Origin: Limnomonas spitsbergensis
Taxonomy: Eukaryota > Chlorophyta > Chlorophyceae > Chlamydomonadales
Direction of reading: 5' to 3'
DNA: 64,000 bases
Assembly: GCA_037349105.1 (NCBI GenBank)
Contig: JAYJMM010000123.1
Span: 8,432,001 to 8,496,000 of the forward strand
Below, piece after piece: positions 47,101 through 52,303 of the stretch. The position numbers and the translations under genes were made by a program. Positions within the stretch are counted from its first letter, which is position 1. Each line of letters opens with the position of its first letter. The notes beneath the pieces are model-generated. The model was not told the origin of the DNA. It saw nothing but the letters and a program-made list of their open reading frames with translations, and searched no databases.

Positions 47101-47567
47101 GCCGCTGGGCTGCTGGGTCTGGGTCTGCGCTCTACGTCTAGCCGCTGGTTTCGGAGGCTGGGCTCACTGCTGGCTTCCAGGCTCTCCCATCTGGCCTGTC
47201 GTGCAACAGGAATGGTCCCTTCCGTCTGCTGCTGCCATTGCACCTCCCTGCGGTCATCCTGCTGTAGCCTGGATGCCTCGAACCCTTCCCACTCCTCGAG
47301 CTCCTCTTGCTCTGATTCGGGCTCCTCCAGATCCCCTGCTGTGCCGTTGCACCACTTGTCGGCAAAGGCCTTGACAGCCAGAGCCGCCTCTGGCCCTGCT
47401 GGTCCTCTGGACACTCTGCGCAGGGCCGCCAGCAGCGTTGCTCGGTCCTGTCCCGTGTGCGGGATGCCCATAAGGGCCTTTGTTGCCCATTCCGCCAAGT
47501 GGTGGCTTTGGAACTCCTTGATAGCCCGGGCCTGATCGCTGAGGTGGACGAAACACTTGGAGCACAC
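32172..47567 (-). CDS. Retrotransposon polyprotein: gag-protease-zinc fingers-RT-RNase H-DNMT3-like methyltransferase-integrase-PHD
   Basis: 5131 codons without a stop; numbering starts at the GTG at 47567, but the frame is open back to a UGA at 47625. Approximate residues: gag-like helical region 430-640; CCHC knuckle CFQCGSLDHLARDC 721; retropepsin-like LMDTACS 971 (DTG/DSG replaced by DTA); coiled coil 1360-1430; second CCHC 1754; unrecognised globular region 2130-2600; PHD-like and knuckle cluster 2894-3050; hydrophobic segment 3342-3365; RT 3537-3800 with VDLRSGF and FIDDLL (3686); RNase H 3842-3949 (YTDFS); C5-methyltransferase 4104-4431; integrase zinc region 4608-4645 and core D4676, D4737, E4767; SH3-like GPY/F-type region 4892-4955; PHD finger 4974-5019. 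Low-complexity P/E/R/G linkers separate the domains. A typical Ty3 pol is about 1200-1500 residues, so this is exceptionally long. Confidence 0.95.
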   Translation of the reverse strand: MCSKCFVHLSDQARAIKEFQSHHLAEWATKALMGIPHTGQDRATLLAALRRVSRGPAGPEAALAVKAFADKWCNGTAGDLEEPESEQEELEEWEGFEASRLQQDDRREVQWQQQTEGTIPVARQARWESLEASSEPSLRNQRLDVERRPRPSSPAASEQPRATSFQQDPAPRRASRQESHDLLRFVDQHGGQESQVDHIAEFLRGQAAQARGRPERSQGPSQGRRVVQEINPAGPTGGDYQQRQESRDDCLSASEAREYTGGTQPSRHSSYQPSRQAESEGGRSQDPARQPSEGSRPSGRRQSHLSADRRDQRDRRRQSPTRNGGGGSGSDPSMSGSEDTEGHGPGSSRESARRRRERIAQEQAETNIRLQQQMILQLAGGTRFTKIPNIQGNVPVLDMSHPGAVAARQYCQACSSWGSHNRLALSDEPPALAVVAGEIAGSCQSPSAMALLVRSLVGMWTAKPACVGPLVVAIRSAPQGDKASREVERIREAWRTPVEEPTCEVSLLTLWIRVVQREVGKPTSDERAAITGLKLGVKTTLDPGVKPEETVEAFAFRVMSTAELLQISRDAVDHFGRRHSVAHMFYEGLPGAVRVKLTAFIMTVPGYLHMTGEAQVEVLTQQVLLWERFALELGDLAAMDSRQGPGDHQQRSQGEQQAGRGRRDRPSQWEARPRGDGPGVAPYQNSSQPARQEGRAKGVTWADQATALTTSTHSAGGAPKACFQCGSLDHLARDCRTPRARDERRPAPLATDITTGQARPPQQQYPPPPRPQGPPVNRTYDRNQGGRPAQRQPQGQAGHGQQSAHLSHLSGPSELAEPDGWHQTVAEMLSESVALLTQVGLAPKPGEYKQAAHNARPRSFRPSSSSEEEEEPLAVEHPSRKGEKRLALRRLADGLCDVRAQVGYINERLTALAHTTMPMGVTPVRGEPGWIGQGRKITISPRLQYFTNDRRDYSQCVGLMVKGKVMVAQKALMDTACSCHVITVNIAEQLVAMGAKLVRTDEKIRTTDNAGANLYGILFIYVVYGYGSPNAIVEKAAVRVVKTPPDAYEHLVGNPEFLKYGGVLEAAGRLTLFPQGGADGLTLPLELISPAGSHQAAAATWAGLDDPAWVPEEWPADWGEMNPDLTPQCAMVTGTGGGPATQTTVAANRVTRLPAAEAPAAAPEGAKPAKAKGARGAGTEAARQQAGQKGTNPAAAPEADPVARTQAHAAPADPDGTRGTGSRPISGDKGGEAGGPSVAARDKDGKAMDLPVAARDKARLAMEQEHTVRQEVRNALRNRDGPCEYCDMRRSHTDQECERRLGELLENEPGRGVDTYSRGSCQPGSPVAHTQDTSHSDEGTTDSESELQADRNATRADVVSSLEAQVQVLNRAIRIAARQRIASREADIYSFKMEQARAMADGASDREMARWKGECAKWIIEVNDLKRRYKEEYKGTEAAPEPGPQRPCGAQQEACSGAREARQQQPAADTTVEPQQQDAAPSKEARGGGQGGQEGTPRGKPTEVQEVLSELDDPGLGDYPEDLLQSLRDNRAQPKQGNQPKARASRTPSPRARESGSGPSRNPDSGRAPRSASAAERQPRERSPRRSSHSRERRAPSTEQHQDGRWPGELTERRNGAQQPRARSPNRRPPPPPQGTSGGNQRPRGREALSPDGGGRNRRTRSRSPVTPGNPPNHGSREPEGGSGRRWEGEAPRSPRGERWPQGRARSPIRQSQAHSPGRCSTAEEPGENRMVRWAPLEDSARGRTGRAPPTQKEACYKCGGSGHFAFECNQTQAQPWRPSGGGEGRAPAQDNPGHSRFRQEEPPSGSQQRERLRDLFEAAKDEPFEVWAARQAGAPPANFLPGPPEGPRWAGKGAHGCFATTPRGHDPGFNEPDTWFEQEWDDAYLEGQEEQARQPLGLHEGREPEPGLDPEGMATEARNGEVPQQIHHWRVAVEAIATNGLLTMPADAPKSTAHALELLDYLRRMGAPAPQEGWLALLANFLVTLRAREDQGNSESEGSAHRQDPEISGEASGQEGESDDLSQDIYDPPDVLCPGTPEAGAPAAGPRPAASAEGGGSSFTLQAHGATGGVTSRPPAAGSGHRSCRTEHGPTERTWMQEEVPSEREQWWEPEEPQNPDHWGNSDLSAVEDAEDLDAPGPGPGEPWPRHCFVQWYPAGTDMPEVAATTAMITLPGAGADGLCRLQNHWCVPRGEVICVDRQAAMQAVARLVFPMDAVTAGLLAAAIKGHIRPSTAMEEFMSSTWPTPLYANCVSELLGSVVKEGITAAEEQFRTSQEIPDAARAYGMWQHAHDGFMRTPWAENCVMTLARHPCLANQAVCVPTQAAARQAYALAALRDHSGYDGAGILHPGTPRQCPEIVERGQDIAREVMGQAVPWGYEPGDARVAIPVRLAVAHYHGDLEGQGPHPAPRAWIHMHATRDDQPVWFFFKTATQVQSDRFPSVERAEEHAVSTFRGTDPAVWTIMMMALNRTLLPGQMSAAVHNIEIVDELWAPQERADCPTHVSAHCTPAAGATAWQGEQALTLSAFAQGRLQSCLQQWMRVEQAAYYNGVPSILLPHWSAPAATVRLWWQRHPRGAVTLHPLFSGSNHDEALRDLTGLPDRGIADRQETPRGRWGAFRETTSPGSTHSPDETTLNMQPSSREHSFFTSLRGGNYEVDWPESDEENSLAGLPQLLQDSDSEEEPAATAGHTAPPEGRVAGPSEHTAPSAGHMQGDSQQSRATEGRPEPAATLGFQADTSPSWSRGLSDTNSEASNPDPEDPGAPRLAAEGEPDHRSVDLSKEQWDDELRQFVAQRDRQRLEGGAPWPVPQGGPEPRGGRIEASLRYRLSMVPDPSPDPRLQGRNQAAEELRQAFRGRLRALSEAQPPELEGDPGTDGAGTSGQSSGSGQERREPCAGCDQARAGERLIWCSACGMAWHDLCMRTPRTGAARVCQFCMTPEARLPSCLGCGESIGPPEQPSRRCCRCHAKACGTCMDKPGIGGTRRGVWACCGCSDAVPPAWGHHSVHSKPCERCGKKGHDYHACPAPRLREGRCAICFHQGHLAMACPERNQSLGFIRQRQMEEDSRLGVRWWCSAQEALPGEREVVFKAAHSRATISDVRQAIEERRQDEANQARRGEQRPVPFREWYRETADQPLQPSMHAVQYAQILSIGAELIKANDEGRWPEAGEPLDDWPVEWGVPERTSLWNYQAIQRTMLQPHQLGRQPRSAARSSSSARAQTVSPEGAYRSAAGCTGPTAAEGHQTPTSRGENRPADSSKVRAAAARRARNARTRARQRRRKAAARDASNSTGCPSPPTRISQVELEISWREGPEDRGPPAAPSPAAPAGPQPSPRQQPACKGLLPCTAFRGLLACLCHLALVWLLLSCLPGAQASGRGVRGGGFTAGQGAFVCSREAAAKLEPGWLRPPVDMPVPRPPRPQSTWDQGTSSAGPQAVTGEPLAGGVIDMFQPGGVVHAPSEYVKTEEGWLLGKHPDFTGEQQEQLEQSLRDRQGAFAYSMLELPGYCGAQGEFTLALEDEHSSCFQKARDMPPPKAAIFKEKCQPMIEAGIIVRVPQGGPIKFAANSVVAAKKCAETGEWSDHRIAHDMRRMNLRTAKQEFAIPRMETIFQNLGTAKVFSKVDLRSGFMQIPIKVEDQPKTAFWMGPELWMYTKLNFGLRNGPPFFQRMMEEEIARAGLSSFCVAFIDDLLVYSDTPADHIRHVELMLDMLHAVGLRAHPDKSLFGCATVEYLGHNVSAQGLTPHAAKIAAVMALPEPASVKNIQEVMGFLNFYRCYIPDFSRKAACINALLVKGVSFVWGPEQAQAFQLIKTEMCEGGRVLRRPDYSGTGPDGKGPPRPFLLYTDFSKQGIGAVLGQCDDSGREYMVACTSRSLNKSEKNYSSFQGEMLAAVYAARTYRHMLFGCKVHLVTDHEPLTYLMDNQALVGQHARWALMLQELDITIVHRSGACHQNADIPSRSPLPSSDDRTGARLDDVAPEPHTPSGTTCGSQVAMLTGLGRVNQWHADQVVRLAQEGRRGVRRLRAAETACTVAPCGQAISSAKDEDDEQAQPASTAERALNSRARARDLINNVLTDLPRSTPAHLHAGVDTACLPTAAVYALEQEGVVLFEPFGGMCSGLEMALRAGIPVIQYLYADTSATMREIAGGRLVQLHKQYPLLLPAPAVEGAFRALPQDVYSITAQHFIEAGAQQGRQWFMVVGWECHDLSAAGKGKGLEGARSKSFFPLIKLLGSLQILQRVKPPAYLIENVAMQLNQRSEKASVEAFGEVCRMLGRPSLFDAAQVGSYAHRTRNYWGNLAPAADIEFVIQASHRPHDGIVDDILDEGSRAQVVACPDNGGYRINVYGQPRRALPCLMATPASYAFRNGQIGMVFRPMGGLQEPNANERERAMGYAVGSTLPRPDFPEGDRRAALGRCMDAWALEAWLTIALEAAKIIPRELARRAGLPGPDHDPAIGMTLTSTHCALASAGKACSGEDEAAATYRQCLGESAAADWADAAQEPGGQSDPDPDPVRVADDEAGEVVDPPGCAAGPAARVDVWTDVPVLHYLQSKMHPPGAEAGEQARVQRRAAPFQWEPERGGVLMRVMPDGRRCVVPRPEDRQAVIREAHASTGHFGSHRTAFMILQQHWWRGLRAAVRKAVQECGVCDRARASTFNHTQPDLHPLPIEGLFFRWGVDLCGPFTTTPRGNRYVMVCVEHYSKWVELIPIPSKASDVTALAFFQNVVARFGGCAEVVTDQGTEFQGEFQDMLLDCFIDHRTTSANHPQADGLSERAVQTLKTGLRKCCGDGSSDDSWDRMVPWVALGFRCSPQQATRMAPYEVLYGQKPVFPTKVGADLWSTARVATVEEAADLLLARVARIKEALPVAGEHLKIAQHRDKLRYARIRGGGYVPQVRRFAVGDYVYVRYASERRSLDPKARPEILRVQRLGETGALVLEGADGLTVTENAVNCSPCHLPNLKGRVDFSTSRPNVSLSCEVCRLPDRGDVMLLCDACNTGWHMDCLAPALYAIPEGDWICPRCEPASRASVPGLAAAAVPNKPAHHEETAPRATRAAARAAQETGAMDKPEVEVMATNPATKQMERGIARPMPNGLYDISYTTGRGKANVTPRAVQRRAKAATDAARAEEETAA
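34275..35260 (-). other. DNMT3-like cytosine-5 DNA methyltransferase domain within the polyprotein
   Basis: Motifs occur in the normal, non-permuted order: I (LFEPFGGMCSGLE, residue about 4104), IV (GWECHDLSAAGKG, about 4199, catalytic Cys kept but the usual preceding Pro is Glu), VI (YLIENVAMQL, about 4246), VIII (AHRTRNYWGNL, about 4289) and IX/X (ERERAMGY...ALGRCMDAWALEAW, about 4382-4431). The AHR.R..WGN and NDLS/HDLS signatures point to DNMT3 over DNMT1/CMT, and the motif order excludes plant DRM. It sits between RNase H and the integrase zinc region. All core motifs are present, so activity is plausible; the Pro-to-Glu change next to the Cys is the main doubt. Confidence 0.9.
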
Positions 47568-47624
47568 CTGCTGCCATAGCCGCCCTGCCCATTGCAGGAT
47601 GTCTGCCCACCCAATGGGCTGGAG

Positions 47625-48437
47625 TCATGGTGGCTCTGCTGCACCCGGCTGGCTTATGCTCCCTGCGCGTTCTCCCACTGCCGGGCGCCGCTCTCCTGGG
47701 ATGGGCGTCCACTCTGGATTGCTGAAATATCCGTAAAGGCTATGGGCCTGGCCGCTGTCCTCCTTTTCCCTGCTGCTGCCCTCTGCCACGGTCTCCTGGC
47801 TTGGCCTGTTTGCACTGGCTGGGAACCTGGACTGGGGTGTGCCGTATGTTGACGCCTCTGTTGCTTCCTCTGCCGGGATACGGGGCGGCCTTGCCTGTTT
47901 CACCCTGTGCAGATCTGGCCTGGGCGGGATTCCCGTTGGCGCCTGCATTCTTCCGTGCTGATCTGGCGGCACTACCTTGGCGTGTGGATCAGCCTGCGGC
48001 TGCCATATTCTGGTAGCCTGCATTGTCGTGGCTCGTGTGTCGCTGTATTTCTGCAGCTCCCGTGGCCTCCCTGTTGTTTCCGCTGACTCCCCTTGGGACT
48101 GCTGTTCGCTGGATCTCGTCCGCTCCATCCTGACCATTGTTGACTGGACCATCCCCTTGACCACTGTGGGTTCAAGCTGGGGCTCCTGGTCTGGTCTGGG
48201 CTCAGCCTCGCCTCCTTCCCTTTCTGCCTCCGCATGCAGGTCATCCGGAGGTCGCGCTGGCCCGCCACCCTCTCCTACACCACCGGTCTGAGACCTCACA
48301 GTGGGTGGCTCTGAGGTCGGATCCAGGGACTCATCGTCGGGAACCGGCCATTGCTCGTCCTCTTGGCTTGGGCCAGGGGGGATGCGCGCTATGCCGCCTC
48401 GTCCGATACCCGAATTGAACCTGCACCATACCCTCAT
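47625..48437 (-). CDS. Upstream ORF of the retroelement, in frame with the polyprotein
   Basis: 270 codons starting ATG (MRVWCRFNSG) and ending AEPP-UGA. It is rich in P, E, R, S and Q and looks disordered; no domain recognised. The stop is UGA followed by C (CCA CCA UGA CUC), and the same frame is open through the next 19 codons into the giant ORF. UGA-C is the most leaky type of stop context in eukaryotes, so a gag-like N-terminal product with occasional readthrough is possible. A nonsense mutation is the alternative. Confidence 0.6.
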   Translation of the reverse strand: MRVWCRFNSGIGRGGIARIPPGPSQEDEQWPVPDDESLDPTSEPPTVRSQTGGVGEGGGPARPPDDLHAEAEREGGEAEPRPDQEPQLEPTVVKGMVQSTMVRMERTRSSEQQSQGESAETTGRPRELQKYSDTRATTMQATRIWQPQADPHAKVVPPDQHGRMQAPTGIPPRPDLHRVKQARPPRIPAEEATEASTYGTPQSRFPASANRPSQETVAEGSSREKEDSGQAHSLYGYFSNPEWTPIPGERRPAVGERAGSISQPGAAEPP

Positions 48438-48657
48438 CCAAGGCTAGGGTGCTGTCGGCCCCTTGGACCTTGTTTTCCATTATGCCTGCATATTCACCAT
48501 CTGACAACCCAATGGCAATTAGCCTAGCTTCCTCTGCTACGGCTGCATTGATGGGTGTCATGGGGTCATTGCCTGGTTCCATTCCTCTCACTCGTGCACT
48601 GCGTCTTGCAGCCTCTGGATGCAGGTGACGATCATGATCTACCACTGCGTCCTGCAT
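48331..48657 (-). CDS. Overlapping leader ORF of the retroelement
   Basis: 108 codons, MQDAVVDHDR to AGSRR, in a different frame, overlapping the 270-codon ORF by 107 bp. The stretch before the overlap (MTPINAAVAEEARLIAIGL) looks more protein-like than after it. It could be the true N-terminus joined by a frameshift or splice, or a separate small ORF. Unrecognised. Confidence 0.35.
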   Translation of the reverse strand: MQDAVVDHDRHLHPEAARRSARVRGMEPGNDPMTPINAAVAEEARLIAIGLSDGEYAGIMENKVQGADSTLALDEGMVQVQFGYRTRRHSAHPPWPKPRGRAMAGSRR

Positions 48658-49299
48658 TGTACTATTGCTGGGTGCTGAGCAGCCGTGCCGGCTCGCTGTG
48701 TGGGCTCACAGCAGCAGGTCACTGGCTCAAAGCCTGCTTCCGTTCTCCTCTACCTTCTGCAGGCTGGTTAGGCGTTGCTAGACAGGTCAAGCACGGGTAA
48801 ATTTTTTAACCTGGTTCTGGCGGGTATTTTCACCTTCTGGACTGCTGTCTCGTCCGCTATCTTGCTGGTCTCGTCCGCTATTCCTCCGCTGATTCGTCGC
48901 GCAGCTTCCTCCTCGATCTCCGCAGGGCCTGCTCAGGCTGCAATCTGCAGCTTCGGATATTCCTGCACACAGTCTTGGGTTGCCTGCTTTTAAACTCGGA
49001 TCCCAGATCCTTGCTCACTTCTGTCAACACGCAGGCTGTGCACTCTACCACGGATGCAGGCCACGTGCACAGGTAATATCAGCTGGGTTTATAACTCCAC
49101 AGCCTGATCTTCAAGCTACGTCTGCTTCTGGGTTGCCACGCCCAGCGCAAGCAGGAATTGACTTGGGTTCTATGGAGAATCCTCTGCTAAGTGATTTCGA
49201 GCTGTCCAAGGTAGATCACTGCCTTCAAAAAGAAATTCAAGTTCACAGCACATGCACCTTTAGCAGGATTCGCTGGATCAAGCTGATCAGGCTTAGACC
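48658..49299 (-). other. 5' untranslated leader of the retroelement
   Basis: About 640 bp between the primer-binding-like segment and the first ORF. Short plus-strand frames are shadows. No domain or repeat recognised. Confidence 0.5.
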
Positions 49300-49323
49300 C
49301 ACTTCGTTCCTTTTAAGTGGACA
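49300..49323 (-). promoter_or_regulatory. Putative self-complementary primer-binding site
   Basis: The first 24 nt of the internal domain after A1 and the shared CGC (minus strand TGTCCACTTAAAAGG...) are a perfect inverted copy of 49739-49762 within A1 and 25561-25584 within A2. Transcript from A1 could therefore fold so that its A1 segment pairs with this site. No match to the 3' end of the initiator tRNA at 1985-2057 is seen here. The position fits a primer-binding site; the self-priming role is inferred from the Tf1 family. Confidence 0.6.
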
Positions 49324-49326
49324 CGC

Positions 49327-49965
49327 GATGGTTGCTTCGGGTCCGTGGTGGACTTCTTCCCCACTGAGTGGCGGACACCTACGGGCGGACTCAGCGTCTA
49401 CACGCTGGCCGCGAATGCGCGGCGCGTTAAGCTGTGGTTGGAACTTCTAGGTGACAGGCGTGGAGCTGGTCGCTTGTAGAGCTGCGACTAAAGGCCTGTC
49501 GGGTAGCGAACCCTGCAGGTCGTTATGAGTCACTTACCGCGTGTAGCGGGCGGAGCCGTAGCCGTAGACTGCGGACGACGTAGTCCTAGGCAGGGCTGGG
49601 CTTCGGGCTAGGTGTTCTCGTGCTTGCTAGACGGCGGGGACGCTGTTCTAGGCTTGACTGGCTTAGTGGTACTGGCTTTGATGCACTTCACTGGTTAGGT
49701 CTCCGAGATCTAGCCGGTGCTGGTTACAAATAGAGGCCTGTCCACTTAAAAGGAACGAAGTGAACGTCAAGCGTGCAAGCCGGGATTCAAAGGTCCCGGC
49801 AAGCCCTATGCACTGAGTACGGGAAACCCTGCCTCAGACCTTCCCGAAAGTGGAAAGCTGGGCTCCTAACCCTAAAAAGGGGCTCCGCAGGGAAGCTGCG
49901 GAGTCTACGGGGACGCGTCAGCGGTCCCTACGGTTTTGGCACGTATACTGCATTATACCGTGACA
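49327..49965 (-). repeat. Terminal repeat A1
   Basis: 639 bp at the 5' end of the element. On the minus strand it starts TGTCACGGTATAATGC and ends AACCATC, then CGC and the internal domain. It should hold the promoter. The CGC at 49324-49326 is shared with the end of B1, so the A/B boundary is uncertain by 3 bp. Confidence 0.93.
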
Positions 49966-49969
49966 TAAA
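49966..49969. other. Right target-site duplication TAAA
   Basis: Partner of 24899-24902. The pre-insertion site was in CCCTAAA-type sequence (left flank AACCCTAAA, right flank TAAACCCTAAAC). Confidence 0.85.
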
Positions 49970-52303
49970 CCCTAAACTATAAACCCACAGAACAGACAGA
50001 ACGCCTAGAACAGGCAGAACGCCTAGAACAGGCAAAATCAACTAAAAACATGCAGAACGCCTAGAACATGTATAACTCCTAGAACAGACAGAACAAGCAG
50101 AACGCATGGAACAGGCAGAACACCTAGAACATGCAGAACGCTTAGATCAGGCAGAACTCTTACAATAGGCAGAACAAGAAGAACACTTAGAAGAGGCAGA
50201 ACACCTAGAACAAGCAGACCGCCTAGAACAGGCAGAACACCTAGTGTCGCGGCATAGGGGTGCACTTAAACAAGTACTAATAAACTCTTACAGAGCTTAT
50301 AGTAGGAGCTTCTCGAATCACTGCTGCAACTCAGTGAACTCAGCTCGATAACATGTGATAGCTCTTGCTACTTAACCTGGACTTCTTCGATACTGTTGAC
50401 AGGATTCCGTAAAGCCTCGACTCCTGAGGTACTTCTAGACTTCCTGGGACGATCTTGGGCGAATGTGGCCGTTGATCTGCTGTGATGAGTCGCTTGCTTG
50501 GCGACTTCTGATGACTGAAGATATCTCTGATTAATCAGATGGTCGACTTGGAGCCACATGAAAGGCTTTGTAGTGGAGATGTGATGGTTGGGTGGTGGTA
50601 ATATCCAGCTGTAGGGCTGGAGATATGCCTTGTTAAGAGGCAGGAATAACTCGAATTGCTGCAGATAGGCGACTGTTGGCCTAGATGCTCTGCCAGCTTC
50701 GTATTAGGAGACTTGTTGATGCTTATAGGGTCGCTGTTGGCCTAGCTGCTCTGCCAATTTCCCCTTAGTAAGACTTGATGACGATTAACTTCCAGAAGTG
50801 ATATTCAAGAACAATAGCTGGAAACGTTAAGAGTCTATTGAAGGCCGTGAAATCGCAGTAAGAAAGAAAAGTAAAGGACCCAGTTCGGGGTCCTCTAAGA
50901 CGGCAAACACACTTGTTCATGTTCACACATAACTTCCAACCGAAAAGCGGTTAGCACGGTCATACGCACGGTGCAGGCATACGTCGTGACACAAGAACAG
51001 GGAGAACACTTAGAACAGGCAGAACACCTAGGACAGGCAGAGCACTTACAACACTTAGAACATGCACACGAATGGTGTGGCTGATATGGATACGGCCGGT
51101 TGGGCTTAGAACAGCCAATAGCATAGAACAAAGAACAGCATTTGAAGAACGCAGTGAGTTCTAGAACACCTAAGGCCCCGCTGGCATTTTGTCGTCTTAG
51201 TGCCCAGCAGGCAGTTGTCCGGAAAAGGTCCCATGGAGAACCTGACCACTTAACTCGCTGACCCCGTTGCCAACAACGCCTTCATCTACGCCACCAAGGT
51301 CAACGCCAGCGCATGAATATGTGCTGATTATCTTTCCTGTCTCACATTTTACACACCGGTATTACCGGTACTTTCCAGTGCCGGTACTTTCCAGTACCGG
51401 TACAGTGCTTGAGAAAAAAGTGGTAGGCAGAAAAGCGGCAAGCATCATAAGATGAGATCAGAGAACGCCGATGCTGCGTGATTTTCATTGGTTACGGTAG
51501 GTTGAGGACGGTGCCGTCAGCTAGGGCCGATAGCTAAATTACTGCCCACCCTGATTACTGTCAAGGTTACTCCTAATGACACGTACTTGGGTGTTCGTAC
51601 CGGTGGGCGCAAACTAGTGAGTACGAAAATCATGTCGAAGCGATGACGGTGTCTGCTGGTGCGCTATGGCTGGGCCGTTGGGCGGTAGAAGTGGTCTACC
51701 GGTAGTGGCTTGAAGCTCCATGCTGGGTGCCCCACTGCTGCAAGAGTAGGCAGCAGGCTTTCAGTCGTTTAACATAAGGAAACACGGTATTATTTAAGCT
51801 GGTCCTAACGTCGGTCCATACCAGGGTATTTTTCGGATGGTGGATGCACAGTTGCGCACGCCAATTGCCGCTGCATGGCCCTCATATCTGCCCTCACATT
51901 CTGGACACATTCATTTTAACGCCACTGCAGTGATTGGCAGGACGCATTGCTAAGAGCATTCGTATGATGCGATTAACGCAAGTGACGCTTTGTGCATGTT
52001 TATCTCATTTGTTTGCATTGTTTCCTTCGTTGGCAATCTGGTCGGCAACTGCATAATTGCAGAAATGCGGGATCGTAGAGAGTTGAAGCCGTCCACGAAG
52101 GAGTAGGACAACAGGGCATCCGAGATCGGGTGAAGCCGGACAGCCGGTGATGCAAACTGGCAGTTTGGCATACACAAAACGCGGGAACGTGGACAGTTGA
52201 GGCCGCATTCGAATTTCGAAAGGGCGCACGGGGACTGTTGAAGCCGGGGCTGCGTAATGGCAGTTCGGTGGTTTGACAGGGACATACCTCGTCAACATGA
52301 CCT
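49970..52303. other. Intergenic with AGAAC-type arrays, no gene recognised
   Basis: 49985-50245 and 50990-51075 are degenerate 9/18-bp arrays (AGAACAGGCAGAACGCCT). A GCTGTTGGCCTAG.TGCTCTGCCA segment is present twice at about 50665 and 50730. 51350-51410 has repeated ACCGGTA/CCAGTACCGG palindromes. Sequence from about 52000 on may be promoter or 5' UTR of the next gene. No coding region supported. Confidence 0.5.

Larger units (their letters stand above)
24903..49965 (-). mobile_element. Large Ty3-type retrotransposon with split direct repeats and an encoded DNA methyltransferase
   Basis: Read 5'->3' on the minus strand: A1 (49965-49327), internal domain (49326-31354), B1 (31353-31108), gc, A2 (31105-25149, interrupted by a CACTA element), B2 (25148-24903). 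A1 and A2 are both 639 bp once the CACTA and its duplicated GAA are removed, differing at about two bases. B1 and B2 are both 246 bp, differing at two. Outer ends are TGTC...GACA with TSD TAAA. The enzymes are Ty3-type RT-RNase H and a DDE integrase. The A1-internal-B1-A2-B2 order is the split-repeat layout of PAT/Ngaro elements, which use a tyrosine recombinase; I find no such recombinase. Near-identical repeats and an intact giant frame imply a recent insertion. Length without the CACTA is about 19.7 kb. Confidence 0.9.

Noticed and set aside
32245..47852. Many long plus-strand frames opposite the polyprotein
   Set aside because: They are reverse-frame shadows of a GC-rich, stop-poor 15-kb coding region and match no family. 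Conserved motifs are all on the minus strand.
24899..49969. Classification as a PAT/DIRS/Ngaro element
   Set aside because: The repeat order fits, but I see no tyrosine recombinase, the integrase is DDE-type and a target duplication is present.
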